NCBI RefSeq assembly: GCF_026745355.1
Contig: NC_079209.1
Location: 30,679,444 to 30,743,443 of the forward strand
Direction: 5' to 3'
DNA: 64,000 bases
Origin: Beta vulgaris subsp. vulgaris
Taxonomy: Eukaryota; Streptophyta; Magnoliopsida; Caryophyllales; Amaranthaceae
Shown: piece after piece, positions 1 through 12,317 of the stretch
Numbering within the stretch: position 1 is the stretch's first letter
Layout of the letters: every line of letters begins with the position of its first letter
Notes under the pieces: model-generated
Database searches by the model: none
What the model saw: only the letters and a program-made list of their open reading frames with translations
Told to the model about the DNA's origin: nothing
Position numbers and translations under genes: made by a program

Positions 1-414
1 TGATGCAACTATTTTGATACATATGAAGTAATAAATGACTTTTTTGCCTTTTATAATAATACTATACATGTATTAAAATGTCTATAAATGTCATTTCACA
101 CAAACAAATGTCAATAAGATTTTAACAATTAGTTAATTGTTACCAAACACATTTAATTTAATTAAGTCTGTAATTTCAGCAAATAAGATCCGAAAATGCC
201 TTGTGATTTTCGACCAAGGGTAGATTATTTTTGGAAAGTCCTTGTGTTTCAAGTGTACAAGTTGTCATTGAGTTGTACTAGTTTCCTTATTATTTTAGAC
301 ATGTAAGGGGGATTTAGGGTTGATTTGGTTGTTTCCTTAAGTACTCTTTTATTCTCTCCTAGAATCAAGGGATAACGATGCAAGGTGCTAGGTTGTATTT
401 CATAAAATACTTGG
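1..414 (+). repeat. Left part of a Ty3/gypsy-type LTR, split by an insertion
   Basis: This sequence resumes after the inserted element at about 2520 and ends near 2795. The joined sequence resembles 2960-3507. It also resembles the inverted LTRs at 33243-33977 and 39953-40685, sharing a paired tract around a CATGTCATGCTACC-like core and the TTATCATATC end. I infer an old LTR of a family related to the 33-40 kb gypsy element. The outer (left) boundary is not visible and may lie outside the window. No coding potential was seen. Confidence 0.6.
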
Positions 415-1029
415 TGATGTGATTTTTGTTGGCGGTTCGAACTCTTTTTGTGTTTTTATGGATTTATGGACGAACAACAATAATAATAAAAGGGATAGGC
501 TCTTAAATTGCAGTTTAAGAGGTTCTCTTGTGAGTCTCGGCTCTAAGATCACACAAAGTCGCAGTTTGTGTATTTGAACTCTCAGTTCTATGCAAGCACA
601 ACAAGCTTAACACTTTAATTTATAAACTCAAAATCTCTCCTTTTATTAATGAACGAAATAGCCTTATATAGGCGTGCAAACATAACCCTAATCCTACTGA
701 TATTATGAAACTAATAACAAGATAAGAAAGACTAAACAAGATAAGAAATAAACACACTCCTAATCCAAGTAGAACAAGCTCAACTTGGTTATTACTAACT
801 AGACTTCTAATCCTATTATAACTCTACTTCAATTAGAATCCTAGTCCAACTAGGATTTGGATTTCTAACTCAACTAGAATTTCAAACAAACTAAAACATT
901 AAAAAAGACTCCTAATAGAACTAGGAGTTCTAATCCTAATAGAATTAGGAAAACTAATCCTACTAAAACTAGGAAATAAACGAATCAAAACTAGGATTTA
1001 TAGAAAATGACCATATCCCATATGTATCA
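415..1029 (-). repeat. 3' LTR of the short element
   Basis: This 615-bp repeat has TG...CA ends and differs from its partner at 1902-2514 by only a few substitutions and small indels. In element orientation it is the downstream LTR. Confidence 0.93.
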
Positions 1030-1030
1030 T

Positions 1031-1042
1031 CCTCTCCCTCTT
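1031..1042 (-). other. Polypurine tract of the short element
   Basis: The minus strand reads AAGAGGGAGAGG immediately before the TGATAC start of the 3' LTR. This is the expected plus-strand priming site. Confidence 0.75.
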
Positions 1043-1069
1043 GAAAACATCCTTGTCCTCAAGGGTCTT

Positions 1070-1603
1070 CTAAGCACTCCAAGATATCATCCAAATCAAG
1101 CGCACAACAACGTAAACAATCTGAATCTTATCTCGATCAGTACCATGCTTGGCGTTACAAAATTTTAATCTTCCAAAACTCCAACATGACTGTAGACTCA
1201 CTTTGTTACTTCGCCTAAAAACAACATGAATGACCTTTGAATAGTGAACATCAGTAGTGATCAGATGGGTTAATGCACAAGGAACTTCGACTAAAGGTAT
1301 ATATTTTGTTGCATCAATGTGAAGGATTGAATCTTCCTCATTTGAAACTTCAAAGATCAACTCTTTATCTTTAGAAAAAGAAAAAGTTTCAATCTTTTCG
1401 TCATCTTGAACAATAAAACCCAAATTTGAAAATTCATGCTCTATAGTGCAAGGAACATCTTCCAAATAACTATTAAGCTTTTCATCCAAAGAACATTGAT
1501 TCAAGTCATATATCAAATCCCACTTTGGTTGTAGACGTATGGACAATTCTCCAAGAATTTCTTCGGTTGTCAACTCATCATAATAATGGAAACGACAATT
1601 CAT
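1070..1603 (-). CDS. Unrecognised 177-residue ORF in the short LTR element
   Basis: This is the only sizeable ORF of the element. It occupies most of the space between the primer binding site and the polypurine tract, with ATG at 1603 about 285 bp inside the primer site. The protein is acidic in its first two thirds (for example DDEKIETFSFSKDKE) and basic near the C-terminus, which ends VVVRLIWMISWSA. I see no zinc knuckle, no DSG protease motif, no YxDD motif and no gag-like region, so it is not a recognisable retroelement protein. It could be a captured host fragment or a remnant of a lost polyprotein. Its conservation as an open frame may be chance or selection. No function can be assigned. 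Confidence 0.4.
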   Translation of the reverse strand: MNCRFHYYDELTTEEILGELSIRLQPKWDLIYDLNQCSLDEKLNSYLEDVPCTIEHEFSNLGFIVQDDEKIETFSFSKDKELIFEVSNEEDSILHIDATKYIPLVEVPCALTHLITTDVHYSKVIHVVFRRSNKVSLQSCWSFGRLKFCNAKHGTDRDKIQIVYVVVRLIWMISWSA

Positions 1604-1887
1604 AGTTGGTTTATTATGCAGAAACCTTATGTCTCCTGACCACTCGACCCAAATTTCATCAAAAAATAATAAGCCAATCGAATGCAGTTTTTATTTTACT
1701 CACAGTATGTAATCTGTCAGATAAACAGATTTTGCATCAAATGTTTGCGTTTGCTGTGGCTTCGTTACTGATCGGATTAGGCTGAAATTTCTACACAACG
1801 TAGCCCTATATGTTAGCTTTCCAGAGAACCAAAGAAATCACGATTTGGACATCGGACGCGCCCTCACGCGCCGTCGCAAGGCACCCT

Positions 1888-1899
1888 GCTCTGATACCA
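1888..1899 (-). other. Primer binding site, initiator Met tRNA type
   Basis: The minus strand reads TGGTATCAGAGC, complementary to the 3' end of plant initiator tRNA-Met. It lies 2 bases inside the LTR at 1902 and fixes the element's orientation. Confidence 0.9.
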
Positions 1900-1901
1900 C
1901 T

Positions 1902-2514
1902 TGATGTGATTTTTGTTGGCGGTTCGAACTCTTTTTGTGTTTTTATGGATTTATGGACGAACAACAATAATAATAAAAGGGATAGGCTCTTAAATCGCAG
2001 TTTAAGAGGTTCTCTTGTGAGTCTCGGCTCCAAGATCACACAAAGTCGCGGTTTGTGTATTTGAACTCTCAGTTCTATGCAAGCACAACAAGCTTAACAC
2101 TTTAATTTATAAACTCAAAATCTCTCCTTTTATTAATGAAATAGCCTTATATAGGCGTGCAAACATAACCCTAATCCTACTGATATTATGAAACTAATAA
2201 CAAGATAAGAAAGAAACAAGATAAGAAATAAACACACTCCTAATCCAAGTAGAACAAGCTCAACTTGGTTATTACTAACTAGACTTCTAATCCTATTATA
2301 ACTCTACTTCAATTAGAATCCTAATCCAACTAGGATTTGGATTTCTAACTCAACTAGAATTTCAAACAAACTAAAACATTAAAAAAGACTCCTAATAGAA
2401 CTAGGAGTTCTAATCCTAATAGAATTAGGAAAACTAATCCTACTAAAACTAGGAAATAAACGAATCCTAACAGAACTAGGATTTATAGAAAATGACCATA
2501 TCGCATATGTATCA
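1902..2514 (-). repeat. 5' LTR of the short element
   Basis: This 613-bp repeat is the partner of 415-1029. The element's promoter should lie here. It ends in TATCA directly before the target duplication CTTGG. Confidence 0.93.
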
Positions 2515-2519
2515 CTTGG

Positions 2520-2795
2520 GCTGATTTTCGGCTACTGTAGTACTTGGCGGGCAAGTTAATTCTTGTCATGGTTAATATAAATAGTCATGTCATGCTACCT
2601 TACAAGGGCATGAATGATTTATACAAGAACCTTTGTTATTGAATTTAATTGTGCCTTTCAATTATATTCGACCATTAGGTTAATTCCCATGAGTGTTAAT
2701 TAATTTAATGTTTAATCTAATTAATTCCAAGAGTGGTTTGAGTGAGATTAATAGTTAACTAAAATATTCAGGAGTGATTGTTTTAGTTATCATAT
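2520..2795 (+). repeat. Right part of the split gypsy-type LTR
   Basis: This continues the LTR interrupted at 414. It shares the sequence around TTTAATCTAATTAATTCCA and the end TTAGTTATCATATC with the LTR at 2960-3507. The next 160 bp (2796-2959) has no feature I can name. Confidence 0.55.
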
Positions 2796-2959
2796 CCGAT
2801 GATACAAGTCAAGGTCAAGCTCCTAAGTCAACTGATGAAGGGGAACTTATTTGTCTAGTCCTTGATGTATCCGGATTCAAGCCTAATTTAAACTCCTCAT
2901 TTGTGTCAATGCTTAAGTGGGAAGATGATTCGATCAATGAAGCATGAGTTGGTGCCATT

Positions 2960-3507
2960 TCTAGAGTTTTAGTGAATTTTAAATTTAAATTAAGTCTTTG
3001 AGTTCAGCAAATAAGTGGTCCGAAAATATCTTGTAATAATTCGGCCAACTTAGGGTGTTTTAGTGTCCTTGTGCTCCAAGTATGCAAGTTGACATTGTGT
3101 TGTATCGTTTCCTTAAGTATGTTTGGCGTGTAAGGGGGGTTTGGGCTAATTTGTAGTTTCCTTAAGTACTCCTTTTTTCTCTCCTAGAATCAAGGGATTA
3201 TGATGCAAGGTGCTAGGTTGTATTTCCTTAATTACTTGAGTTGATTTTCGGCCCTTGTAAGTCCTTAGAGGACAAGTTTCGTTTATTATAAATAAAGGCA
3301 CCATGCTACCATTCAAAGCATGAGTGATACAAAATTCTTATTGAAATTAATTGAGATCTTCAATTATTTCGGTCATTAAGTTCATTTTCAGGAGTTGCTA
3401 ATTTACTTAGTGTTTAATCTACTTAATTCTAGGAGTGGTTTGAGTGAGATTAAGAGTTAGCTAAAACATATAGGAGTGTTTATTTTAGTTATCATATCAG
3501 TTGGTAT
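2960..3507 (+). repeat. LTR of a plus-strand gypsy relic
   Basis: This is a second LTR-like copy homologous to 1-414 plus 2520-2795, ending TATCATATCA. It is followed at once by TTGGTATTAG, a decayed Met-type primer site, and by leader sequence matching that of the 39.9-kb element (CCAGGAGGGT). It should be the 5' LTR of the gag relic that follows. Its left boundary is uncertain. Confidence 0.6.
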
Positions 3508-3666
3508 TAGTTTTTTCCAGGAGGGTGAGGATATAATGGATTCTATTTTCATTGGCAAGTCTTTCTACTAGTTAATTCTAGTTATTGTTTTGAACCTTTG
3601 TTGGGGTTTGTGTGGTTGTTGACTTTCTACTTCTTCTTTGGTGTGGCATATTACTTGTGTTATTAT

Positions 3667-4393
3667 GTCTGAATTTGCGAGATTGAAAAGTCTTATTGAT
3701 CAAATAGCTAAAACGCAATTAGAGGCACAAGCTAGGGCGGAGAAATTTGAAAATGCTCATAAAATTCTTGTGTGACATGGTGATGAAAAAGAAAGACCCT
3801 AATCACGTTGAATATAATTCCGAAGTTGAAGAGGTAAAATATGTTAAACCGACTTATGATAATGATAGGGGTATTAAACTAGATGATTTCAATGGTGATT
3901 CTAGTCCCGAAGATTTGTTTGAATGGATTCGTCAACTTGAGAAAATTTGTGATTATAAAGGGTTTGATGATGAAATACGGTTTAAATTGCCACAATTAGA
4001 CTAAGTATGCTGGAATTTGGCAAGAGAGTCTAAAGGCAAAAAGGGCGAGACTTATGAAACCTAAGCTTAAAAGTTGGACTAAGCTTAAAAGGAAATTGCA
4101 TGAAAAGTTTGTTCCAAGCGATTTCATTCAAAGACAATACATGAGAAAGAACTCGTTGGCTCAAGATGTGTTAAGTGTGCATGAGTATATCGTTGAATTT
4201 GATAAGTTATGTTTAATTTGTGATGGTGAAGAAGTCGAACAAGAGAAATTCTTTAGGTTTATAATGGACTTAATGAATATATTGCTAGAAAGGTTGATGT
4301 TGCAAATAATAGCACTTTTGATGATGTGTGTCGTTTAGCCCTAAAATTTGAACGTCGTGAATTGGAGGAAAAGAAATCATATGTGTGTCGTTT
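3667..4393 (+). pseudogene. Decayed Ty3/gypsy gag
   Basis: The ATG at 3667 opens MSEFARLKSLIDQIAKT. A frameshift follows, then two frames (about 3760-4004 and 4054-4338) that align with the gag at 38.96-39.78 kb. Shared motifs include DRGIKLDDFNGD, LFEWIRQLEK and SWTKLKRKLHEKF. The gag product would form the retrotransposon capsid. There are at least three breaks. The reading frame resumes around 4339 with LALKFERRELEEKKS and is cut at about 4398 by the next element. The zinc knuckle and all of pol are missing. Confidence 0.8.
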
Positions 4394-4398
4394 AATTT

Positions 4399-6189
4399 GT
4401 GCATGAGTACAAATTAAAACCTTATTTTATCCAGATTAATATTATCTAAGTTTAGTACAGTGATAAATAAGGGTCGATCCCACGGAGAGGTTTATATAAT
4501 CCTAAAATCCAAGTTCAACTAATTAAGAGTATTCAACTATTATATACATGTTATTTACTAATATATACATATTCACATTGTTTTGGGGGGTTTTACGAAA
4601 TGTTTTTATGAAATTAAAAATTACTAAAGATAAATCTATCCTATATTTACAAGTGATTACAAGTAATTCCCCTTTACGCTCATATTACTTTCAGAGATTA
4701 ATCATTTCTTGACCTCGATTATATTTCTAATTTCATAAATCCAAGATTGATTAGATAGATTAACTGTAGGAATTCAAGTAGCCAAACTCCCCTATACTTC
4801 CATACTTTTAATCAACATTGAACTAGGCCGAATATCGATTCTAAACTAATCTAACCAACACAAGTATTTTGCAACTTCCGATGATTAAACTAGAAGCATT
4901 ATAGAACTAGAAGTACATCATTAATCCCTAGTTAATTCAAACATAACATATCTTTATGTTTAAATAACTAGCCTAAGTTATATTCTAGTTTGAACTTATA
5001 ACCATCTTTGCAGGCCTAAATTAAACTAGTTGCTACTTGTTGTTATACAATTTAGACTAGGCTAAATCACATAACTAGCAATAATCTCAATTTTATACCT
5101 AATAAGATAGCAAATTAAGCATAAAAATTGAAATCTGAAACATACACACAAATATAGCTCATGTATCTAAGATCAAACAATCTTGAATTTCAACTAACAT
5201 TCAACCATTCAATCCAAACTATAATTCAACAATTCAATCTAAACTATAAACTCAAACCAACAATGAAATCCAAAACATAATCGGGAAATATCAAACCAAT
5301 TCGAAAGTACAAGAGAAAGACGAGAAAAGAACTTATGTATATGCGCGGAAATTCGCCTTTGAACGTCGGATTTCGCACCTAAGTTCACCCTTGAATTTCA
5401 CCCTCCTTGGTAGTGTGCTAGGACTCCTCCCGAAGGCTGTCTCCTCGCCAAACTCTCGCATGCCCGAAATGGCCCGACAATCTCGCGTAAGTTCCTCTTA
5501 TTTTCACTCAATTTTTGTGTGGAATTTCTTGCATACCATTTTGGTGACCCTTAATGGGGGTATTTATACCCAAATTGCCGCTCAATTGAAGATTTTCGGC
5601 CAATTGGAGAAGAGGATTGACCTCCACGTTTTGCCCTAGAAACCGCCTCTCTCGTTGCTTCTTTGCGGCGCCACTTGCAACCCTCTGCTGCCTTGTGATT
5701 GGTCGCGAGTTATGAGTTTTGTGATTGGTGGAGATGGGGTGGTGGAAGAAGGTGCAGAGATGATGAATGTTGAAGGAGGAGCGAAGGATGAAGATGGGTT
5801 CCTTCCTCTGTTTTCCTTTTCTTTGTTTCTTTTTCTCTTTCCTATTTTTGTCTTTCTTTTTCTTTGCTTCAAATTCTCACGTGCTGCTTCTTTTTCTTCA
5901 TTTTGTTTTCTTTTCTTCTTTTTTTTCTTTTCTTTTTCTTCTTGTCTTCTATTTAAATGAAGTTTGGGCTGAATTTCAACAAGAGGAATCAGGCTTGCCT
6001 TGTAGTTCTTGGACAAAGATTCACTATGAAATAAAAATATTATAATTAAGTAATATTAGTAATAAATAAAAACATAGCATATTATATCTTATAGTAATTA
6101 AAATATATAAAATGTATTAAATAATAATATAAACACACATATTATAATAAGATAAGGGGAGATAAATATATTATTTTACGCACTTATCA
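4399..6189 (-). repeat. 3' LTR of the large derivative
   Basis: Apart from the insertion in the other copy, this is nearly identical to 10649-19063. It contains the GATCCCACGGAGAGG segment and a long TTTTCTT-rich tract (about 5812-5950). It ends TTATCA before the polypurine tract. At its left end it lacks the TGGTACGTG start seen in the partner LTR, which suggests loss of a few terminal bases. Confidence 0.85.
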
Positions 6190-8459
6190 AATTCCCCCAC
6201 ACTTAGTCCTTGATCGTCCTCGATCAGACTCTAACTACATGCAATTATGACACATAACTCCACCTCTCTTGTTGCTTTAAAGCAAGAGTTGAAGCGATGA
6301 ACAAGTCGAACAAAAACTAAAACATTTTATATTAGTTAGTAAAAAGTTAAGTAAGATGTTAACAGGAATGTAACCTTATCGGTTTAGAACAACCAAATCA
6401 TCAAAACTCATAACACATCATAGACATACTCTCTCGACATTTCTTAATCAATTAACGAGCATTCACTTGGCAGAACCATTAACAAATAGACCCTCACAAG
6501 ATAATCACTCGTCACTCATGTGTTTGAAGAGGTTTTACGTGTTTCACTCGAGGTTCAATTCCAATGGCAAAAACTCTGCCATAAGCTTGCATATCTTCTC
6601 GATTCTCCACTATTGTTAGACAACATATCAGACATAAATCAAAAGAAATTTTTAGGTTATATGAGGCTTTGGTTAAAAGGTAGGAAATGTAAAGATATGT
6701 GGACTAGATGGCTTTGAACTAAGTGGAGCAAAAACTTAATAACTCCTCTCTTTCCGGACAAGAGGGAGCAAAAACAATTTTCACACAGTACTTCAACCTT
6801 CTGTCATTGTGAATCAGCACAATTTCCTGTATCTTGACTTTGATATACAAATGCCCATTTATATCATTTGTAGCTACATATCATACTTGATTTCATTTTT
6901 CTTCACTTTTTTCCATCATTTTTTTCATTTCACTTTTTCATTCATCATTTTTTTTTCTTTCTTTCCGTCTCATTCAATTTTTTTTCTCAAAGAATATCAC
7001 TATTATAATTTTTTTCATACAATATGGGCAATCAATTCTTTAACTGCCATAACCACACATTTTATAGAAACACCCCCACACTTAGCTTTTTCTCCATCAC
7101 CAACCATGCTCCATCAGCTCAAAATATTGGGTCATGAATGTATTTAGTGTTTTGTAATGGTTTATAATGAAAGCTAAGCAAAATAATAGTCTTTTAGGCT
7201 CAAAGGGTTCAGAAATGATGTAATATAATGTAAGGTGGCTCTTTGGTTATGTAGTTTAATACAAAAGAAATATCTTTTTCTTCATGCCAACATGAGTCAA
7301 TATAGTTTTGAAGTGTATCAATGCAAGTTCTAGAGAGAATTTACCATGGAAGAACATCACACATGAAAGAAAATATGATATTGATATATATATCTCATTT
7401 TACTAGGCTCAGAATCTCATGGGTTATTTTGGTCTATTCATTTAATTATGATTACCACCAAGGGAATGACTACACTAACTGCTACAAACATGAGATCGTT
7501 TATCTAATCATGTTATGAATCTTTCAAACTTGACTATGCTTTAACTAAAAATGTTAACTATTCCCAAAACTTTTTTATTTTCGAAAACACATTTTCTTTT
7601 AAAACATAGTTAGATTAGAGTTTCTTGTTAAACTTCTTCATTTATTCCATTCTTTTTTCAAAAACAAACTAAGAGGTGGGTTTCACTTTCTAGAAACTAA
7701 TGCATATCATACAAATATAATGCACCTAAAAACTACATGCTCATGATGATTTTCTATACATTAATAGTCCAATGATTAACTCAGCCCAAATTCATAAATT
7801 TCTACAGAAATTTCGGCAGCATTTCCCCTATAAAATGGACAAATCAAAAAATTTTATGCGTCCAATTTCAACCTGTTTCACAGCAATATAATAATCCAGC
7901 ACCAAATACTCACAATTGTCCTCAAATTTCTCCTTTCAATTTCCACAACAATCTCCTCCATTCATATATAGCAATTCAATCTGAAATTTTTTAAAATTTC
8001 ATCAAATTCCACGTATTTCACATACAAATTTTAAAATTTCATCAAATTCCACAGATTTCACATACTTCATGTAATGGCAAAAATAATAACCTCTCCCCCA
8101 CACTTGAAACTTATATTGTCCTCAATGTAACATTCAAGATGTGGAAGATATCATGAAACTTCTCAAAAACTAATCATATAAGTAAAGTAAAATATAAGCA
8201 ACTAAAAGAAAAGTTAAAAACAAACAAATTGAGTGTCTTGGGCTGTCTCCCAAGTAGTGCCTTTTGTTTACGTCGTTGGCTCGACTTTTCCACTTCTAGA
8301 TCAAGCTGCATGTAGCTCCTCATAATATATATTCTTCAACCTGCAATATCTTAACTTGATCATAGAATATGAAAATACAGTTGCATATAAAAAAAATCCA
8401 ATCATTAAATGATTCTTCTTTTTCTTAGCAATAGTGGATTCTTTTCTAATTTTCAGAAA

Positions 8460-8811
8460 GGAAAAATTGACAATAGAGGTCTGAACTTTGGGTGATAATT
8501 TTTAAAAGGTCTGAACTATTGATTAACCTGTGTAGGTCCCAACTTTAGGGGGTCTTAACTTTTAGCGGGCCTCGACGACTTAAAACTGGAGATTTTTTTT
8601 TAAATCTCACCTAGTTCCTACATCCCCCCTCAATTAACCCTTCTGATGTGACCCAAGTTTTACAAGTGATGACCTATTAAGCCAATTTTAAGTCACTAAG
8701 GCCCGCTAAAAGTTAAGACCCCCTAAAGTTGGGACCTACACAGGTTAATCAATAGTTCAAACCTTTTAAAAATTATCACCCAAAGTTCAGACCTCTATTG
8801 TCAATTTTTCC
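8460..8811. mobile_element. MULE-type foldback MITE
   Basis: The element is 352 bp. Its long inverted arms begin GGAAAAATTGACAATAGAGG and end with the reverse complement. The arms run about 140 bp each, around a short middle near 8590-8670. The flanking 9-bp duplication TTTCAGAAA (8451-8459 and 8812-8820) is perfect and is diagnostic of Mutator-like insertion. It has no coding capacity. Confidence 0.92.
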
Positions 8812-10625
8812 TTTCAGAAAATAGTATCTATGTCCTTTAGTTTCTCAAATAAAGCATACATTAGAGTATTTACTTGAAAACTATTTTAGATATAAAAACC
8901 ATATAACTTGAAGCTTAAAATTCAAGTAGTGCATAAGTAAGCAAGACATGTATGTTTTCTTGTCTGATACTTAATCCAATATATTTTTCCTTCCAATTGG
9001 ACATCTTTCAATAATGCGTTTCATTTTATAATCATGATCTGACAAGGATTCAAATTAGCTAGCATAAAATAGAAACGTTGGAGTATAAGAAGTTGATCAC
9101 TCTTCTTACATAACTTCCAAACCTTGTGAAATTTAAAGAGTGCTAAATAGGAATCTGACAAGTAAGAACACCTCCATAACCTGACAAACTAGAACCATAC
9201 TTGTAACACAGAACAAATAAATTCAGAATCAATAACTTAGAATAGAAATTCTACCATGTGTTACTTTAAGTTGGTAAGAAAATGGTTCTAACTAATAATT
9301 CTCATCTCATGTGTATGTTTAACTTCACAAATCTATACTATGAGACCAATGTAAATATGCATCAAAGTGTATAAAAATGGCACACCATATTTCCCCCCTT
9401 CATATTTGTGATTATTCTTAGCACAATAATAGATAACAAAGAAACTAAAGCCTTCATGCAAGTCATATACATTTCTTATGATAGGAATCAATAACACCAC
9501 TCATCATATGATGTTTTTTAGCCCTCTTTGTCTTAGTAATCGGTAATTTCAATAAAATTTCATTGTTCAAAGTACATTATTCACACAACTTAAGTACACA
9601 ATCTAATATTAGACTTCAATATACAAGACATATATATGAACTTGTTTACTTATTCCATTAGCATAATATAATCTCAACATATCATCAACCAACATGTATG
9701 CTCTTGGTTCAGCTTAGAAATGCCTAATAAACAAGTGTATAATTTAATATCTTTAAATAAGTCACCCATGTGACAATTGATATTTTCCTATACAAAAAAT
9801 TTTCAATTTAAAGAAGGGTCACTTTTCTGGTTCATTCATGAACAAACTTATATTCAGCTCCTATATTACTTACAAATCAAAGTTTAGAACACCTTTTAAG
9901 TACAATCAAGCAAGCCCATGACTGAGTTAAGCTTATGTTCATGTTTCTAAAATATTGAAATCTAACATTACTAGCTCATAGCTGCAGATTCAATTCTTAT
10001 CATTATAGGTAATTAGTAAATTTTATCAAGAAAGCTCATTGACCTTGACAATAAAAGAATGACTTGTGAAACTTTATCAAACAACATCATATAAGATATA
10101 ATAAGAACGTTTCAGCAACTTTTGAACCACAACTTTCAGATGGCCTAACAGTTGATACAAAATCAAGCAATGCCTTCATAAACTCTAGTCATGCAACTCC
10201 ATGTAATTTAAGCTACGATATTGTGATAGATTTCATAGCCTAGTATAGAATAGCATGGAGTATAACAAGCAATAGCAAGTGACGACATAACATTTAGATT
10301 TAAAGAGTTACTCACAGACACAAGTACTAATAGGAAATTCACTAAGCAATAGGACAAAATAAAATCAATGAAACTACTATTAGAATGTTAGAAGTTATCC
10401 TTGTCACCTTGATTTATCGAAAGAAAAGTCAACTAGAAAGAAACAACTAAGCACATAGTATGCAAAAAGGAGTTAATAAACATACTTTAAGCTAAAAAAA
10501 TAAAATTTCAACCTAGTCCAGCTTTCTTTAAACTACTCAAGACCACAAGTATAATTAACTCATAAATTACAAAATATAAGTTAATACCTTAGTTGAACTT
10601 TGACTATAAAAAGAGTACAATAAAC

Positions 10626-10643
10626 TCCCCGGCAACGGCGTCA
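10626..10643 (-). other. Primer binding site, tRNA-Asp type
   Basis: The minus strand reads TGACGCCGTTGCCGGGGA, one mismatch from the TGGCGCCGTTGCCGGGGA class. It starts 5 bases inside the LTR end at 10649. Confidence 0.8.
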
Positions 10644-10648
10644 AAATT

Positions 10649-11060
10649 TGGTACGTGTCTTTATGCGTACAAATTAAAACCTTATTTTATCCAGATTAAT
10701 ATTATCTAAGTTTAGTACAGCGATAAATAAGGGTCGATCCCACGGAGAGGTTTATATAATCCTAAAATCGAAGTTCAACTAATTAAGAGTATTCAACTAT
10801 TATATACATGTTATTTACTAATATATACATATTCACATTGTTTTAGGGGGTTTTACGAAATATTTTTATGAAATTAAAAATTACTAAAGATAAATCTATC
10901 CTATATTTACAAGTGATTACAAGTAATTCCCCTTTACGCTCAATTACTTTCAGAGATTAATCATTTCCTGACCTCGATTATATTTCCAATTTCATAAATC
11001 CAAGATTGATTAGATAGATTAACTGTAGGAATTCAAGTAGCCAAACTCCCCTATACTTCC
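10649..11060 (-). repeat. 5' LTR of the large derivative, first part
   Basis: This matches 4399-4800 and breaks off at CTATACTTCC, where the gypsy element 11061-17691 is inserted. The LTR resumes at 17692. Confidence 0.85.
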
Positions 11061-12148
11061 TGATGCAGGAGCATCTAGCTTAAACCAAGGTCTTCTTATT
11101 CAACATGATCACAAGGAGAAGATGGTGAAGGAAGTACAATTCATAAGCTTAACTAGCTCGGTTTTCCCTAAAACTCTTCTTAAGCATCTTAATTAGGTTA
11201 ATCTTTTGCTAATCTCCTTCTAATCAAGATTAATTAGTACTAATGATACCTTAATCATCATTAAGTATTGATAATCAAGTTTAGTAGGTGATTAACTAGC
11301 CTAATTAGGTGTATTAGTTAAGCTAATCATGTTTAGAGCTAAGTTAGCTTATTTTCTTTGTAATCCGATTATGTTATGGCCTAAGGAGATGTATTTTTTC
11401 TGAAATTCCAAGCCACCTCAAGCTTTTTGATGATCTCATGGGTGTGTATAAGGACCATGTGAAGTTCACATGGGATAAGAAGCAACAACAAATGAGAACA
11501 GAAGACTTCATGGCAAAAAATGCAAACTGCCAGCTCCTAGGCGTCCAACATGCCTTCTCTTTGAAGATTTTGGGCAATCATTTCTTCTACTGCAAATGCT
11601 TTAAGCTTTTGAGGATATTTAGTTTAAGAAATATATTTTAATATCCCATTGGTAGTTTTTATGATTTTAACTTTCAATAGGGTAGCTTAGCTATTTTGTA
11701 GGAGGGTGTGCTGTAACAGTTGTAATATTTGTTTCTCTTAGTTTATTGTCCTAGTTGGCATAGCAATAGTCGTCCAAATAAGCTGATATTTGGACATGTT
11801 GTAAACATATATGTTAACTTTGTACTCCTTTTGGAATTAGATCAATCCAGTTGAAATTGAAACTTTTATGACAAATATACTAAGCTGTGTGCATAGTGTA
11901 TCTCTTGGTCGGTTTTGACCTTTTATCAAACCTTTGCTATTTTGATCATCTAAATGTTGATTTGGTGCTTGAAACTCAAAGTAGACTCAAACTAGAAGCT
12001 CATTGTTATAGTTTGGTCTTGATTGGTGGTACTTTGGCTTGTGGAAAGTGGTGGTTGTTCGAATATTTTCGAATCGGTTTGATACATAGATCCTATCTTT
12101 GTTCTTTCTTAATTTGAATGTTCTTGTTGCCTTAATCCATATGCATCA
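11061..12148 (+). repeat. 5' LTR of the 6.6-kb gypsy element
   Basis: This 1088-bp repeat is almost identical to 16612-17691. Short ORFs in it occur in both copies and have no known domain, so I do not call them genes. Confidence 0.93.
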
Positions 12149-12150
12149 TT

Positions 12151-12160
12151 TGGTATCAGA
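12151..12160 (+). other. Primer binding site, Met tRNA type
   Basis: TGGTATCAGA begins 2 bases after the 5' LTR, complementary to initiator tRNA-Met. Confidence 0.85.
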
Positions 12161-12317
12161 GATAATGGTTGTTTAAGAGCATTCAAATCATCCCATAAAC
12201 ATCCTTAAAACACTCATTAAAACCCAAACATAAACCCCCCAAAACCGAACCCATTCTAAGCCCAAACACACTTCTTTTCTTTCTTTCTAGCCTAAATTCA
12301 TTGTGATTGTATCAATC

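Larger units (their letters stand above)
415..2514 (-). mobile_element. Complete short non-autonomous LTR retrotransposon
   Basis: Two nearly identical direct repeats (415-1029 and 1902-2514) start with TGATGTG and end with TATCA. They enclose only 872 bp. The element is flanked by the perfect 5-bp duplication CTTGG (410-414 and 2515-2519). On the minus strand a primer binding site, TGGTATCAGAGC, lies 2 bases inside the upstream LTR, and a polypurine tract abuts the downstream LTR. There is no gag, protease, reverse transcriptase or integrase, so movement must depend on a partner element. The near identity of the LTRs implies a recent insertion. It sits inside an older gypsy LTR. Confidence 0.93.
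6190..10648 (-). other. Non-coding interior of the large derivative
   Basis: I found no gag or pol similarity on either strand. The short ORFs here (for example near 6520, 6809 and 7321) have low-complexity or chance composition. The interior holds polypyrimidine stretches (6895-6980), a MULE-type foldback MITE (8460-8811) and otherwise featureless AT-rich DNA. Confidence 0.7.

Noticed and set aside
1886..1901. Possible tRNA fragment
   Set aside because: It is only the 12-bp tRNA complement that serves as a primer binding site, with no cloverleaf around it.
5636..6045. Overlapping ORFs rich in Lys/Glu or Phe/Ser
   Set aside because: They come from the TTTTCTT-rich tract of an LTR and recur in the partner LTR at 18.5-18.9 kb.
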